From NCBI GenBank assembly GCA_001972305.1, contig BDDD01005107.1, positions 1 to 64,000 on the forward strand: DNA of 64,000 nucleotides, in the 5' to 3' direction. This stretch comes from Cephalotus follicularis. Its lineage: Eukaryota > Streptophyta > Magnoliopsida > Oxalidales > Cephalotaceae. The notes under the pieces were generated by a model. That model worked only from the letters and a program-made list of their open reading frames with translations, searched no databases and was not told where the DNA came from. Made by a program: the position numbers and the translations under genes. Each line of letters starts with the position of its first letter. Positions within the stretch are counted from its first letter, which is position 1. Below, one piece after another: positions 1-10,387 of this stretch.

Positions 1-729
1 GGTTGGTATATATTAAAAATATAGATAATTAATAAAATATTTATAAATATATAAATAAATTAAAAATCAACAAACGTGTCAGATGAACGAATTTATAAAA
101 TGTAAATCATAATCCAATAATAACAGTGATAAAACATACATATTAAATCAAACATATATGACTTTACCCTATATATAATATGATATAAGCACTTCTTTTT
201 GAGTAAATTAATAATGTGGATTAGTATTTATAAAATTATAAAGGAAACTCATTCTAACCGTCACTTTCGTGCATATGAATACGATTGGTAGTGCTGTGTG
301 CCTATGAGAATGACACAAGGGGTGGTGTTCTCTCAAAGTAGTAATCATCATCGCTTTCAAATTATATTTGTGGATTACAGATGGAAGCGATCAAGAGAGA
401 TGGCAAGTGCATCACGATATTGCTGGGTGTTTTATGGAATTGATTAGTTTGGGTGGATATCAATTATTATATATATAGGATCTTTATTCTTTATTAGTGC
501 ATGTCATTTGATACCCTATTTAATGCTTTTTTTTTTGTTTGTTTTTGTCATGAGGTGAGCAACTACGTAAACTTCTGACCAAAGCACATCTCATTATGTT
601 TATTATCCTTCTTAGATAAAAATTGACTAGGGCTATAATAAAAATGAAATTTATATTATATACCCATTCTCGTTTAGATAACTTTAATTGAAATATTTTT
701 TATATTTCATTATCAAACAATGGGCAAAA
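1..729. other. AT-rich spacer without recognisable gene
   Basis: This stretch is strongly AT-rich with short poly-A and poly-T runs. No reading frame resembles a known protein. I see no LTR end, inverted terminal repeat or RNA gene in it. It appears to be the pre-insertion DNA into which the retroposed sequence that follows was placed, because its last bases form the left target-site copy. Confidence 0.6.
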
Positions 730-740
730 GTTATATATGT
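730..740. repeat. Left target-site duplication of LINE-like insertion
   Basis: GTTATATATGT here matches 1619-1629 exactly. The second copy directly follows the A-rich tail, fixing the insertion as 741-1618 on the plus strand. Confidence 0.6.
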
Positions 741-1618
741 TAAATTCGATAATAATTGAAAAACAACCCTAATCTTTTTAGAGACAGAATATCTTCATCC
801 TTTCTAACTTTGGTCTCATTTTTTCAAAGAGTTTTATTGTTGCACTGCTCTAGTATAGTTTTCATAAGCGCCACAACTGTTGTTTCATTTTCTTTGTTTT
901 GGGTTTCTCTTCTTAGTCTTTTATAAGATTTGCAACCTTTCATCTTTACTGGTTGTGCCTTGCACTGTTGCTATCACGCTTTTTAGTCGCGTGCTGCATC
1001 ATGACTCAATTTCTCTTTGGTGTTTTGAATTAGTGGGGGTGAGAATGTGGTTTAACGAGAGGTTTATAGAAAAAATTTGGTTATTTTTGTGTCTTTAACT
1101 CGAATAAATGGTCCTTGTTTGTTATGATTAGATCTGGTTTGAGGGCCACCAAATCAGAAGGTGTTTGGTCTGAATCTGGTCTTTTTTTTTATTTATTGCG
1201 GTGTGTTATAGACGGTCTCAAACGTGGTGTTTTGGGATTGTGTAAGATGTATTTTTTGTCTATCTACTGTTGACCTTCCCCCATTTCAGATGCGGATGAC
1301 AATGAAAACTACGGTAGTTGTTGCAACAACTGTTACAGAAGAGCATGGTCATTTAATAACAAAAAATGGTTAGTTTGTGCATAGTTGGATCTGGCAGTTA
1401 GAGTTTATGCCACCTGCACTTTTTGTTCAATCTTGGATCCGATTTTGGGATGTCAATTAGTCTTTGTTGCTATTCTGACTAGCCCTTATTTTTTGTTTGT
1501 AGGGTTGTGTTTATGTTGGTGTTGATGACCGCTACGGGACTTGTCTGATCATTTTACTACTGTTTTGTCCGGGTTTTAGTTAAATGATATTATCTTTTCA
1601 TCAAAAAAGAAAAAAAAG
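741..1618 (+). mobile_element. LINE-like retroposed insertion, 3' part only
   Basis: An 878-bp block ends in an A-rich tail (about 1602-1618) preceded by TTATCTTTTCATC, a sequence typical of the 3' end of plant L1-type LINEs. It is bounded by an 11-bp direct repeat, GTTATATATGT, at 730-740 and 1619-1629. This is the expected product of target-primed reverse transcription. The block is much shorter than a 5-7 kb plant LINE and I see no reverse transcriptase or endonuclease frame, so it is probably a 5'-truncated copy that kept only 3' untranslated sequence. A retroposed copy of a host transcript is the alternative. The short frame at 880-1098 has no recognisable domain. Confidence 0.55.
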
Positions 1619-1928
1619 GTTATATATGTGAAAGATCATTGATTATCATATTTATTGGATATGTGATTATTTTACAAATTCAACCGGTAGATTTGACACC
1701 AAATTTCAAATTCTTTTAATTTTACTAATTATTTCTTTTTTATATAACAATTTTAACCATTATATAAATTTCACATACATAATAAAATAGTAGTTACTCG
1801 ACGACTAATTTGTGAATAATATATTGATTTAAAAATTGACATACATGACGTACATAGGTTGTACATTAAATCGAATGTAATGATTTACAAAATATAAGTT
1901 AGACTTGATAATTACTCTTTTGCATAGA

Positions 1929-2389
1929 TGTGACGACCCGAATTCCCTTTTGTACTGTTTATGCATACATTGTACCGTATTGAATCGTATCGAATTGTAT
2001 TGAATTGAGGTATTCCTATACCTATTGTTATTGTATTAATTATATGCATGCATAGTTGGGGTTTTGGGTTGAGTTTCGGAGAGTTGGTCGAATTGACTAT
2101 ATAAGTCAATTTCTCACTCTCATTCTCTCATTCTTTCATTCTTCTCCCTCTCTCTATCCTTCTCCCCCTCTCTCTCTTGCTGGCAGCCTCCCTCCATCTC
2201 CCTAGCAACCGAATTTGCATCTCCATCAACAAGGATAGCACTTGCAAGTTGTGGGTGCCGATTAAACAAGAAAGTAGCTGATTCTTGGGTGATTTCAGCC
2301 GATTGACCGATCGTTAGCTCAACTTTTGAAGCTTCGTTAAAGGTAGGACTTCCCTACTTGATTGCCTATTGCTTAATTGCATCATTGAT
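1929..2389 (+). repeat. Tandem extra copy of the 5' part of a Gypsy-type LTR
   Basis: This 461-bp block starts TGTGACGACCCGAATTC and is repeated, with moderate divergence (roughly one change in seven by eye), at the start of the next LTR (2390 to about 2830). Both copies hold the same landmarks in the same order: the terminal motif, a stretch of TATTG/CGTAT words, a TATA box (2098-2105 here), a CT-rich tract, and a block starting CAACTTTTGAAGCTTC. The copy stops at ATTGATTG, a word that also occurs in the second copy, so the duplication may have arisen by slippage or unequal recombination there. It is a fossil LTR piece, not a separate element. Confidence 0.65.
2098..2105 (+). promoter_or_regulatory. 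TATA box of LTR copy 1
   Basis: TATATAAG lies within GACTATATAAGTCAATT, which is conserved in both tandem LTR copies. It sits about 170 bases inside the LTR and is followed by a CT-rich tract, as in plant retrotransposon U3-R transitions. Confidence 0.5.
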
Positions 2390-2569
2390 TGTGACGACCC
2401 GAATTCTCTTTGGTACTGTTTATGCATACATTGTACCGCATTGTACTGTATCGAACCGTATCGAATTGTACTGTATTGAGGTATTCCCATACCTATTGGT
2501 GATTGTATTGATTACATGCATGTATAGTCGGGATTTTGGGCAGAGTTTCGGAGAGTTGACTGAATCGAC

Positions 2570-2577
2570 TATATAAG
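2570..2577 (+). promoter_or_regulatory. TATA box of LTR copy 2
   Basis: TATATAAG lies in the same context as the box at 2098-2105. It is the likely core promoter of the complete LTR copy. Confidence 0.5.
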
Positions 2578-3074
2578 TCAATTCCTTTGTCATTTCTCTC
2601 ATTCTCACCATTCGTCCTCTTCTCTCTATCCTTCTCCCTCTCTCTCTAGCTGAGCAGCCTCCATATTCCACCATTGCAGCCCCGGATTGCATCTCTGTCG
2701 ATAAGGACAGCGATTGCAAGTAGTGGGTTGGAGTTTGAACAACATAGCAGCCGATTGAGTGATTGAAAGCTCAACTTTTGAAGCTTCAGTGATTGGTAGG
2801 ACTTCTTACTGAATTGCCTATTGTTTTATTGATTGATTGACTGAATTGCATGATTGATTGAGTAATTGAATGATTGAATTGAAGTGAATTGTGAAACTAG
2901 GGTTTTTATTGATTTCCTTGACCCAATGGATCTAGGAAGATTAAAATTGAAATTGAGAGGTTGTAACAAGTTTTACTAACCTTAAATGATGGATTTTAAA
3001 CCTTGGTTTTCAAAGAATGACTTTAAATTGAATTTTGACTTGAGATTGGCCCTATTTTTTGCAAAAAAATCGAC

Positions 3075-3420
3075 TCTGCCCAGCAAAGACATCGACCCCT
3101 AGCCCATGGATGTCGATGTCTTTCTCATCAGAGTGTTGTATCTTTGATTCTGTAGCAAAGACATCGACGCCTTTCAAAGACATCGACGTCTTTGCCTCAA
3201 GATGTCATTCCCCTGGAAAGACATCGATGCCGAACATCAATGCGCATTCCCAGGCTATTTTTATTGAAACGCGTTGATGCCTTTCTCCAAGGACATTGAC
3301 GTCGTCGGCCAGATCTCTACACAAATAGGGAAAGACATCGATGTCTTTCAAAGACATCGACGTCTTTCCACCGTTTTAAAGAGGTGTCGATGTCTTTCAC
3401 CAAAGACATCGACGCCTAAT
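3075..3420. repeat. Cluster of near-palindromic AAAGACATCGACGTCTTT motifs
   Basis: About ten degenerate copies of a motif with consensus AAAGACATCGACGTCTTT occur in about 345 bp, some back to back (about 3160-3200 and 3340-3420), others spaced 20-60 bp apart. The core reads almost the same on both strands and contains GACGTC or TCGACG. Spacing is irregular and the intervening DNA is unrelated, so it is neither a simple satellite nor a CRISPR array. Similar clusters occur in other elements of this window. Confidence 0.65.
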
Positions 3421-4769
3421 GTACTGAAAGGAGTTTTTAACTGTTTAAAGTTGGTTTTCAACTTCTTTTCACATTGCCACTTGACCGGAGCCTCGCTTGA
3501 GGTGTTCAAGTGTTTGAAAATGGTTTTAATGATTGTACTGATTGATTGATTGATTGGGTCATAGGTGTTGTTGTGAGTCTAAGTTGGTAAAATGGACGCA
3601 CGATCCCATCCCTCCATTAGGCACCACCACTTATTGACTTTGCTTCGACATTGTATTGATACATTGATCGATTGCTTGAGTCATGAGTGTTGTTGTGAGT
3701 CTAAGTCGGTACGATGGATGCACGTTCCCACTTCTCCATTAGACACCACCACTTATTGACTTTACTTAACATTGTATTGACTTGATTGATTGATTGATTG
3801 TATTGTATGGATACTATAGAGCGAACTTGTGGTTTACGTCAGCATGTTAGGTTGACTTTGTCCACCTATTCCGTCAATCGTTTCTTTTATTGTATTGTCT
3901 TGCTGACGAGCATGTGCTGACGAGCATGATTGACTGACGATTGACGCTTGCTGAGAACCGTAGCTCCCTAACGGCATCAGTAGCTCCCTCAGCTGTAGCT
4001 CATCGAGATTGTATTGACCCAGCCATAGGCTGGAAGATCTATGAGTTCCAGACCTGATCAGTCTGAGAACCGTAGATAGATCTCCCACCCTTTTCGAAGG
4101 ACTACCTTCCGTGGGATTGATCACTGCTAACTGATTGACATTGTATTGACACCGGTCACATGCTCTATAGGATATTGATTGATTGTTTGGGTGTTGCATA
4201 CACCACCATTGAGTGTCTGACATTGATTGATTGTTATAGATCCTATCCGTATGCTCTGTTATGGGCCACTGTCATACGGGTAGTCTGATCGCCAATTGTA
4301 CATATGCATTTGCCATGTCATGCATTGATATTGTACACTGCACATTGATATTGTATAGATTGTCACCGATATTGCACATAGTACATGCATACATGCTACA
4401 TGAGGTTTCTGCTTAGCCAGTGTGGCTAACCCCATCCTTCGGGGTGGGGCTGTGTTGTGCCTTGTGTGCGGCATAGGTAGGGCAGCAGGTAGTAGCGGAC
4501 AGAAGGACTGAAGACTCGTTTGACCGCATGACTGCTTGAATATCACGGAGCTGGTTGTGAGATATTGTAGTGAAAGATTGAAATGGAATGTATTGAAAAA
4601 GACCGGTATTGTAAAGAATTTGTATTGCATCGTATGGATGGATATTCGTATTGTATCTTCCGCACAACGACATGTTTTATAAAGTTTTAAGTTTTTCCAC
4701 ATTTTTATATTGCTAGTCCCGACCATTATTTTGTATATTGGATTGAGAGTAATGCCACGTGTCAGCCTT

Positions 4770-5407
4770 GCGGGCGCGAGGTAGGCTACTGAGGCTAGCC
4801 TATGCTCAAATCTCCATTCTTTGCAAAAGTCACGGAATGCTTGGCAATCAAACTGTTTCTCGTTATCTGAGACTATTATCCTTGGGACTCTGAATCTACA
4901 AATGATTGATTTCCATACAAAGCTTTCCGTGTTCTTCTCTGTAATTGTGACCAGAGGTTCGGCTTCTGCCCACTTGGTGAAGGAGTCCACAGCCATAATG
5001 AGATACTTCCTCTGCCCTACTGGTAATGGTCCGACAAAATCCATTCCCCATTGTGCAAAGGGCCATGGGGCCATGATAGACGTCAAAGGATATGAAGGTC
5101 TTCTGCTTATGTTAGCATTCCTCTGACACTTATCACACTTTCTCACTAAGTCAATGGCATCCTAGTGCATGGTTGGCCAGAAATAGCCCTGCCTCAACAA
5201 TTTGTTGGACAAGGTTCTGCCCCCTGTGTGATTGCCACATACTCCTTCATGGACTTCCTTTAGAGCATAATCAGCCTCTAAGGGAGTTAAGTATCTCAGC
5301 CAAGGAAAAAAATGACCTTTTGTAGAGGATCCCATCTCGGAGTTGATATCTATTCGATCTGTACACCAATTTTCTCGCCTCCGAGGGGTCCTCGGGCAAA
5401 ATTCCAT
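4770..5407 (-). pseudogene. Integrase region of the Tat-lineage element
   Basis: The zinc-binding HHCC part (HEGVCGNHTGGRTL, then CDKCQR) precedes the catalytic core (WGMDFVGPLP, KYLIMAVDSFTKWAEAE, IIVSDNEKQFD). This is the integrase that joins element cDNA to host DNA, and it lies last in pol as in all Gypsy elements. Similarity ends at about 4770, where sequence of the neighbouring LTR takes over. It is a fossil copy, closely related in wording to the integrase of the plus-strand element at 50.7-51.4 kb. Confidence 0.85.
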
Positions 5408-6000
5408 TCCTTAGCCAACTGATAGGTGGAGTCATCCAGTTCGGCTCCTGTGGTGCATCTATATCCATCACATCAATCTCTGAAATAGTGGGCCTATCCA
5501 GATGGTCCACTAACACGGTTTGAATTTTCTCCAACTCCCCCATTGTGGCTAGTTTAGACAGCTGGTCTGCTCGGGCATTTTTTGCTCTGGGCACCTTAAA
5601 GACTCTAAACACTTGGAAGACCGACTTCAAACTCTGAATGTGTGCTAAGTACTTAGCCATGGAATCTTCTCTGGCTTCATCCTCCCCACTCACCAGACCA
5701 ACTACCAGCTGAGAATCACTACAGGCCTCTATTCTTTTAACCTCTAAGTGTTTTGTAATTGTCAGCCCGGCGATCAAAGCTTCCCACTCGGCTTCATTAT
5801 TTGTGTCTTTGAATTTCCAATCTCAGAGCATACTCCAAGGTCCACCCATATGGACTAGTTAACACCAATCCTGCTCCATTGCCAGAGACGCAGGTTGAGC
5901 CATCCACGGATCACTTCCATAACCCCTTCTCTTCTTTAGAGGTGTCTTCTTCCATACCCTTCTTAGGTGTATGGTCTCCTACAAAGTTGGCCACGACCTG
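5271..6000 (-). pseudogene. Second (archaeal-type) RNase H region of the Tat-lineage element
   Basis: The clearest part encodes LEVKRIEACSDSQLVVGLV and then FKVPRAKNARADQLSKLAT, which are the third and fourth conserved blocks of an archaeal-type RNase H fold. Plant Tat elements carry this domain in addition to the ordinary RNase H next to reverse transcriptase. The segment from about 5820 to 6000 looks like its N-terminal part in decayed form. The domain lies directly before integrase, which is the diagnostic order. Confidence 0.75.
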
Positions 6001-6059
6001 TGATTATATTGCTGGTCTAGTTTTGAACTTCACGTCATACTCTCCCAACTAGACCGACC

Positions 6060-7625
6060 ACTTGATCAATCTGCACGAGACGTCTGGGTTTTCTAGGACT
6101 TGTCTTAGCGGTTAGTCGGTCAAGACCTTGATGGTATGAGCTTGAAAGTATGGCCTTAACTTTCTTGCAGCTATAATCAGAGCATAAGCATACTTTTCTA
6201 CCTTTGGATACCTCCCCTCGGCATCATTCAAGGCCTTGGTGACATAATACACTGACCTTTGAACTTTCTCCTCTTCCCTGACGAGCACTGTACTCACAGC
6301 GCCTAATGTTGCCGAAAGGTACAAATACAAGTCTTCCCCATCCTTAGGTTTTGATATCATAGGAGGGGAAACCAAGTATTCCTTCAACTTGTCGAAGGCT
6401 GCTTGACATTCATCCGACCAAGAAAAACCCTTGGGATCCCTCAGCACTTTGAAAAAAGGAAGGCACTTTTCTGCTGATTTTGAAACAAACCTACTTAGGG
6501 CTGCTATTCTACCATTTAACTTTTGTATATCCCTGATAGTCTGAGGAGGCCTCATGCTCTAAATTGCCGAAATTTTCTACGAGTTGGCCTCTATTCCTTT
6601 ACTCGAGACCATGAACTCGAGGAACCTACCATAAGTGACCCCAAAAGTACACTTAGAAGGATTGAGCTTCATTTTGTATTTTCTCAGAACCTCAAAAGTT
6701 TCCTACAAGTCTTTAATATGGGGGCTCCTTACTGGCGTCTTGACGAGCATGTCGTCAATGTAAACCTCCATATTTCTCCCGATCTGAGGCTCAAAAATCT
6801 CTTTGACCAATCATTGGTAGGTCACCCCTGCATTCTTCAGTCCGAAGGGCATGACTTTATAGCAGTACATGCCTCTATCAATGATGAAAGCTGTCGTGTT
6901 CTCGTCGGACCCATACATGGGAATTTGATTATATCCCGAGTAGGCGTCCAAGAAGCTTAACATCCTATATCCCAAGGTTTCATCCACCAACTGATCAATC
7001 TTCAGGAGTAGGAAGTGATCCTTTGGACAAGCTTTGTTGAAGTCGGTAAAATCAATACACATCCTCCACTTGTCATTTGCTTTCTTGACCAGGACTGGGT
7101 TCGCCAGCCATTCAAAATAATGTACTTCCATGATGAACCCCACTTATAATAGCTTGCTCACCTCCTCTGCTATTACCTGTTGCCTCTCGGGAGTGAAGTT
7201 CCTTTTCTTCTGCTTTGTCAGAGGCCTCATAGGATCCACGCTTAGCTTATGATTATCACCTCTGGGCTGATCCCATGGATCTCCTCTGCCGACCAAGCAA
7301 ACACATCCTTGTTATTCTTGAGGAACGTTATAAGTTCCTCTTTCTCAACATCTCCAAGTTGTGAGCCAACTTGGAAAACTCTCTCTGCATTGCCCTCCTC
7401 CAAGGGCACTTGTACCACATCTTTAACAGGATGTGGACGCTCGGGCTCCACTTCACCTATGAGCTCTACATTGGCTATGGGAATTACTTTTTCCTTCCCC
7501 TTATCCATTATGGAAGTTTTGTAGCACTGCCTCACCACATGTTGATCTCCTTGAACTTCCCTTACGCCAAATCTAGTCGGGAACTTCACCAACAAGTGTC
7601 TTGTGGACACTATTGCCTTCATCAA
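6060..7625 (-). pseudogene. Reverse transcriptase and RNase H region of the Tat-lineage element
   Basis: On the minus strand the region runs from DVFAWSAEEIHGISPEV (pre-RT), through VKKANDKWRMCIDFTDFNKA, SFLDAYSGYNQIPM and YKVMPFGLKNAG (RT fingers and palm), to FVSKSAEKCLPFFKVL and VYYVTKALNDAEGRYPKVEK (connection and first RNase H). These are standard blocks of Ty3/Gypsy reverse transcriptase, which copies element RNA into DNA. It is a broken fossil copy. Plus-strand frames across 6523-6960 and 7249-7631 are shadows of it. Confidence 0.88.
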
Positions 7626-7631
7626 ATTTAA

Positions 7632-8033
7632 TCACGGGCGCCCGACTATACCATTGTACGGGCTTGGTGTATCAACCATCAGGAATGTCATTTGCATTTG
7701 AGTCTGATGTGGGGCCGTTCCTACAACCATGGACAGGTCGATAGATCCTAGAGGATGGACCATCTCTCCTGCGAAGCCTATCAAAGGAGTCTTTACGGGC
7801 CTGAGTTGGTCGGTCGGTATCCTCAGTTGATCAAAAGCATGCTTGTACAGGATATCCGCCGAGCTCCTGCTATCAATGAGGATCCTCTTCATAATGAATA
7901 GTTTCACTTGAAGAGTCACCACCACCGGGTCATCATGAAGGAGACGTATTCCTTCATAGTTCACCTCGGAGAAGGATATCACCTCCTCATCTCCTCCAGT
8001 CTTTAACCTTTTGCTCCGCTGGTACTGTTGCAC
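7632..8033 (-). pseudogene. Aspartic protease region of the Tat-lineage element
   Basis: The frame contains FIMKRILIDSRSSADILYKH and LIGFAGEMVHPLGSIDL, followed by TFLMVDTPSPYNGIVGRP. These are the active-site and flap neighbourhoods of the retropepsin used by Tat elements to cut Gag-Pol. It lies between gag and reverse transcriptase as expected. The equivalent of the plus-strand element lies at 48.08-48.37 kb with very similar wording. It is a fossil copy. Confidence 0.8.
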
Positions 8034-8140
8034 AGCAAATGTTTGTCTTACATAGGCCTTTCTAGTCCTACTGTGGTCGCACTAGAAGCGAACCCTCCAG
8101 AGATGGTGTGGATGACACCTCTGTGTTGCTGCTCCTCGGG

Positions 8141-9823
8141 TTATTGTAGAGCTTCCTCTATGCGCTCCCTCTTTTCTTGAGGAGCATTCCTGTCCACATA
8201 CTTGCGTAGATGCCCCTTGCGAATTAGGTCCTCAATCTGATTCTTCAAGTGTCTGCACTCCTCAGTATCGTGCCCGTAATCATGATAGTATCGGAAGTAT
8301 TTTTTTGTATCTCTCTTATCAGTTGAGGACCTCATTGGTGCTGGCCATTGGATGGGGAACTTGTCCTTCTCTACGACAAGTATTCTGGTGTGAGTTTCCA
8401 AAAGGGGAGCAAAATTGTTGTAGCTCAGAATTGGTGTTCCCCTTTTTGGGGATTCCTCCCTTTTGGAAAGCTTGTGCCTGAGGTCGTCCTTAGGCAGCTC
8501 TGACCTATCCTTCCTATTCTCTTTCTTCCTGGAAGCACTTCGTGAGTGCTCCACTTTCTCCACCTGATGGCCCGACCAAGAAGTTTTTTGTCTCCTGGCA
8601 GCCATCGCCTCCTTAGCGTTGACGTATTTCTCTACTCTCCTAAGGAGGTCTGCCATATCCACCACGGGCCTTTTCATAAGTGAGAAGGTGAAGGGAGAGT
8701 TATCCTTCAGTCCGCTGTTCAGGGCTACCAAAGCAAAGGACAGCTCCAGGACTTTCACTGTCAAAGACTCCTTGTTGAACCTGGTGAGGTAGTCTCCCAG
8801 TGACACATCTTTCCCTTGCACCACGTTGATCAAATGAGTTGAATTCCTTCTCTATGTTGTGCTGTTGAGGAACTTGATAATGAAATGTTCCATAAATTGC
8901 TAAAATTCACCACTGAACCCTCTGATAGGGTGGAATACCACGTCTGGGTAGCTCCAGTCAGTGTTGTCGGGAATCCTCAGCAAAGGATCGCGTCCAAGGC
9001 CTTGTGCACTAACATAACTTGGGTGTAGTAGTGCACGTGCTGAATTGGGTCCGTGGACCCATCGCACTCCTTGAGACTCGGAAACCGGAATCCCCTAGGG
9101 ATACGCTCCTTCATGATCTCGGATGTGAAAGGAGTAGCGCTGATGTTACGTACCTCGGATAGGTAACCCTTTGTCTGCTCGTCTCCTCGGAGCCTTCTCT
9201 CCATCTCAACAAGCCTTTTGTTCATTGCTTGCTCCATATCCTCAATGTTCTTAGTCTTTCTAGAAACATGAGACTGCCCAGCCAATGTGGTTGAATGGGT
9301 AGTCCTACTCTCGCACACCATTTCAGTCCTGCGCGAGGCATGGGAGCGCACTCAGGTCTCCTCGGCTTCTACCCAGCAATCCACCTCCATTGGTTCATGC
9401 TCGGGATGCTCAGACCGAGGATTATTGTCGTGATTTCTAGCAGTTGAGGACTCTGTATTAATCTCTGGTCTCCTGCTCAAGGGTGCATCAACCCCTGACT
9501 GCCTTGAGGGGGGCATGCCCCTCCTCGGCAGGTTTCGCCTTGGCCTTTAGGGGCATTGTACCTTCACGGCTGGTCTACTCGGACCAGATTGTTCTCGGAT
9601 TATTGGTCGGGCAGGTCCGACCTGATCCTAGTTGGCTAGATTGGTTGCCAATAGCGTGGTAAGATGCCCTACTTCCTAGAGCAACTGGTTGAGTTGCTCC
9701 CCAGTAACGGGAGCTTGCTCGGTTGTGGCAGCAACCTGGCTGGTGGTAGGTGTTTGATTTCTAGTAGCAGCTTAGCTGCCATCAGCTGCAAAGTTGTTAT
9801 TGTTGTTTCTTCTCGGAGGCATG
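8141..9823 (-). pseudogene. Gag region of the Tat-lineage element
   Basis: The minus strand starts near an ATG at about 9823 that opens MPPRRNNNN, continues through a low-complexity N-terminus, then the core SATPFTSEIMKERIPRGF and DGSTDPIQHVHYYTQVM typical of Gypsy gag. It ends with LTRFNKESLTV, RRVEKYVNAKEAMAARR and a zinc-knuckle-like segment at the C-terminus (HDYGHDTEECRHLKNQIEDL). Gag forms the virus-like particle that packages element RNA. It begins about 35 bases after the primer-binding-like site. It is a broken fossil. Confidence 0.8.
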
Positions 9824-9856
9824 ATCGATTGATTGTCTGAGAGATTTTCGAAGCGT

Positions 9857-9875
9857 TTCCCACAGACGGTGCCAA
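9857..9875 (-). other. Primer-binding-like site of the Tat-lineage element
   Basis: On the minus strand TTGGCACCGTCTGTGGGAA directly follows the LTR end GTATCAACA. The wording closely resembles the TTGGCGCCGTCTGTGGGAA found just inside the 5' LTR of many plant Gypsy elements, where a tRNA 3' end primes first-strand synthesis. The plus-strand element has the matching TTGGCGCTGTATGTAGGAA at about 46223. Confidence 0.65.
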
Positions 9876-9876
9876 C

Positions 9877-10387
9877 TGTTGATACATAATTCCTCTCCTC
9901 AACAGTCCCTTACGTGGAAGGGTTTGATTTGTTAGGAGAAATGCTCTGAATGCTCCGAGAAAGGATGTTTATTGTTTTCCCCGCACAAGTAGAACAAACA
10001 AGTCGAAGGTCCAGGAGGGTTTTCTCCTGGGGACGCTCCGATGCTAAAGTCAGTGACATGCAGAGAAAGTAATCAAATGGTGCTTTTGTGTTTATAAAAA
10101 TGGCGGACCTGGGTTATGTCTTTGATTCTGGTATTTATATGAAATGATTGTAACTGCCTTGAATGATATTCGGAGGTGATATGCGTTCCCCTAAGGAAAT
10201 GCCGAGTATCTCGGAATTTCCCTGATTCTCCACCGGATTTGGCGCCTGGACGTTATGACGCATTATTACTTGAATCTGGTAACGCCCGACCATGTGTCTT
10301 TGGCTCTGGGAGACATCTGTCATGTTTTCTCGAGGACACGTGGCACTAATTCTAAGTAGAATATTTCCCATATCAGAATTGTATCTC
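9877..10387 (-). repeat. 5' LTR of the Tat-lineage element
   Basis: On the plus strand the block starts TGTTGATAC (the LTR 3' end on the minus strand) and extends to about 10387, where GATAC marks the probable LTR 5' end. A GTGCCACGTGTC segment near 10330 matches GTGCCACGTGGA at the same place in the LTR at 45.72 kb, supporting the assignment and the relationship of the two elements. The outer limit is placed by that comparison and may be off by a few bases. Confidence 0.65.

Larger units (their letters stand above)
2390..4764 (+). mobile_element. Solo-type long LTR, Ty3/Gypsy-like
   Basis: A block of about 2.4 kb starts TGTGACGACCC and ends at GCCACGTGTCA, where homology to the neighbouring reverse-strand integrase begins. 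It carries a TATA box (2570-2577), a CT-rich leader-like tract, many ATTGATTG words, a cluster of GTCGAC/GACGTC motifs (3075-3420), and two similar segments containing GTTGTTGTGAGTCTAAG (about 3560-3640 and 3680-3760). No gag or pol lies on either side in matching orientation, so it behaves as a solo or truncated LTR. Related but diverged sequence occurs at 51.4-53.5 kb. The right edge adjoins a broken integrase and I see no matching target duplication, so the junction may be a rearrangement rather than a clean insertion. Confidence 0.55.
4765..10387 (-). mobile_element. Ty3/Gypsy element, Tat lineage (Retand-like), incomplete fossil
   Basis: Reading the minus strand from 10387 leftward, the element shows a 5' LTR, a primer-binding-like site, gag, protease, reverse transcriptase with its RNase H, a second (archaeal-type) RNase H, and integrase. 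The second RNase H between the pol RNase H and integrase marks the Tat branch of plant non-chromovirus Gypsy elements. The copy ends inside integrase at the junction with the LTR at 2390-4764, so the 3' end and 3' LTR are absent from the window. The coding region is broken, with roughly ten interruptions. Age cannot be taken from LTR comparison because only one LTR is present; the decay suggests an insertion millions of years old. Confidence 0.85.

Noticed and set aside
880-1098. Small hydrophobic protein gene
   Set aside because: It lies inside a retroposed block in T-rich DNA. The composition follows base bias and no family is recognised.
3075-3420. CRISPR-like array (short repeats with variable spacers)
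   Set aside because: The repeats are degenerate, spacing ranges from zero to 60 bp, the DNA is plant nuclear with LTR elements around it, and no cas gene exists.
4259-5146. Single 295-aa protein with an integrase N-terminus and novel C-terminus
   Set aside because: The frame only runs by chance from integrase into neighbouring LTR sequence. It is a junction artefact.
6523-7631. Plus-strand frames of 86-145 aa
   Set aside because: They are antisense shadows of Gypsy reverse transcriptase and have no domain of their own.
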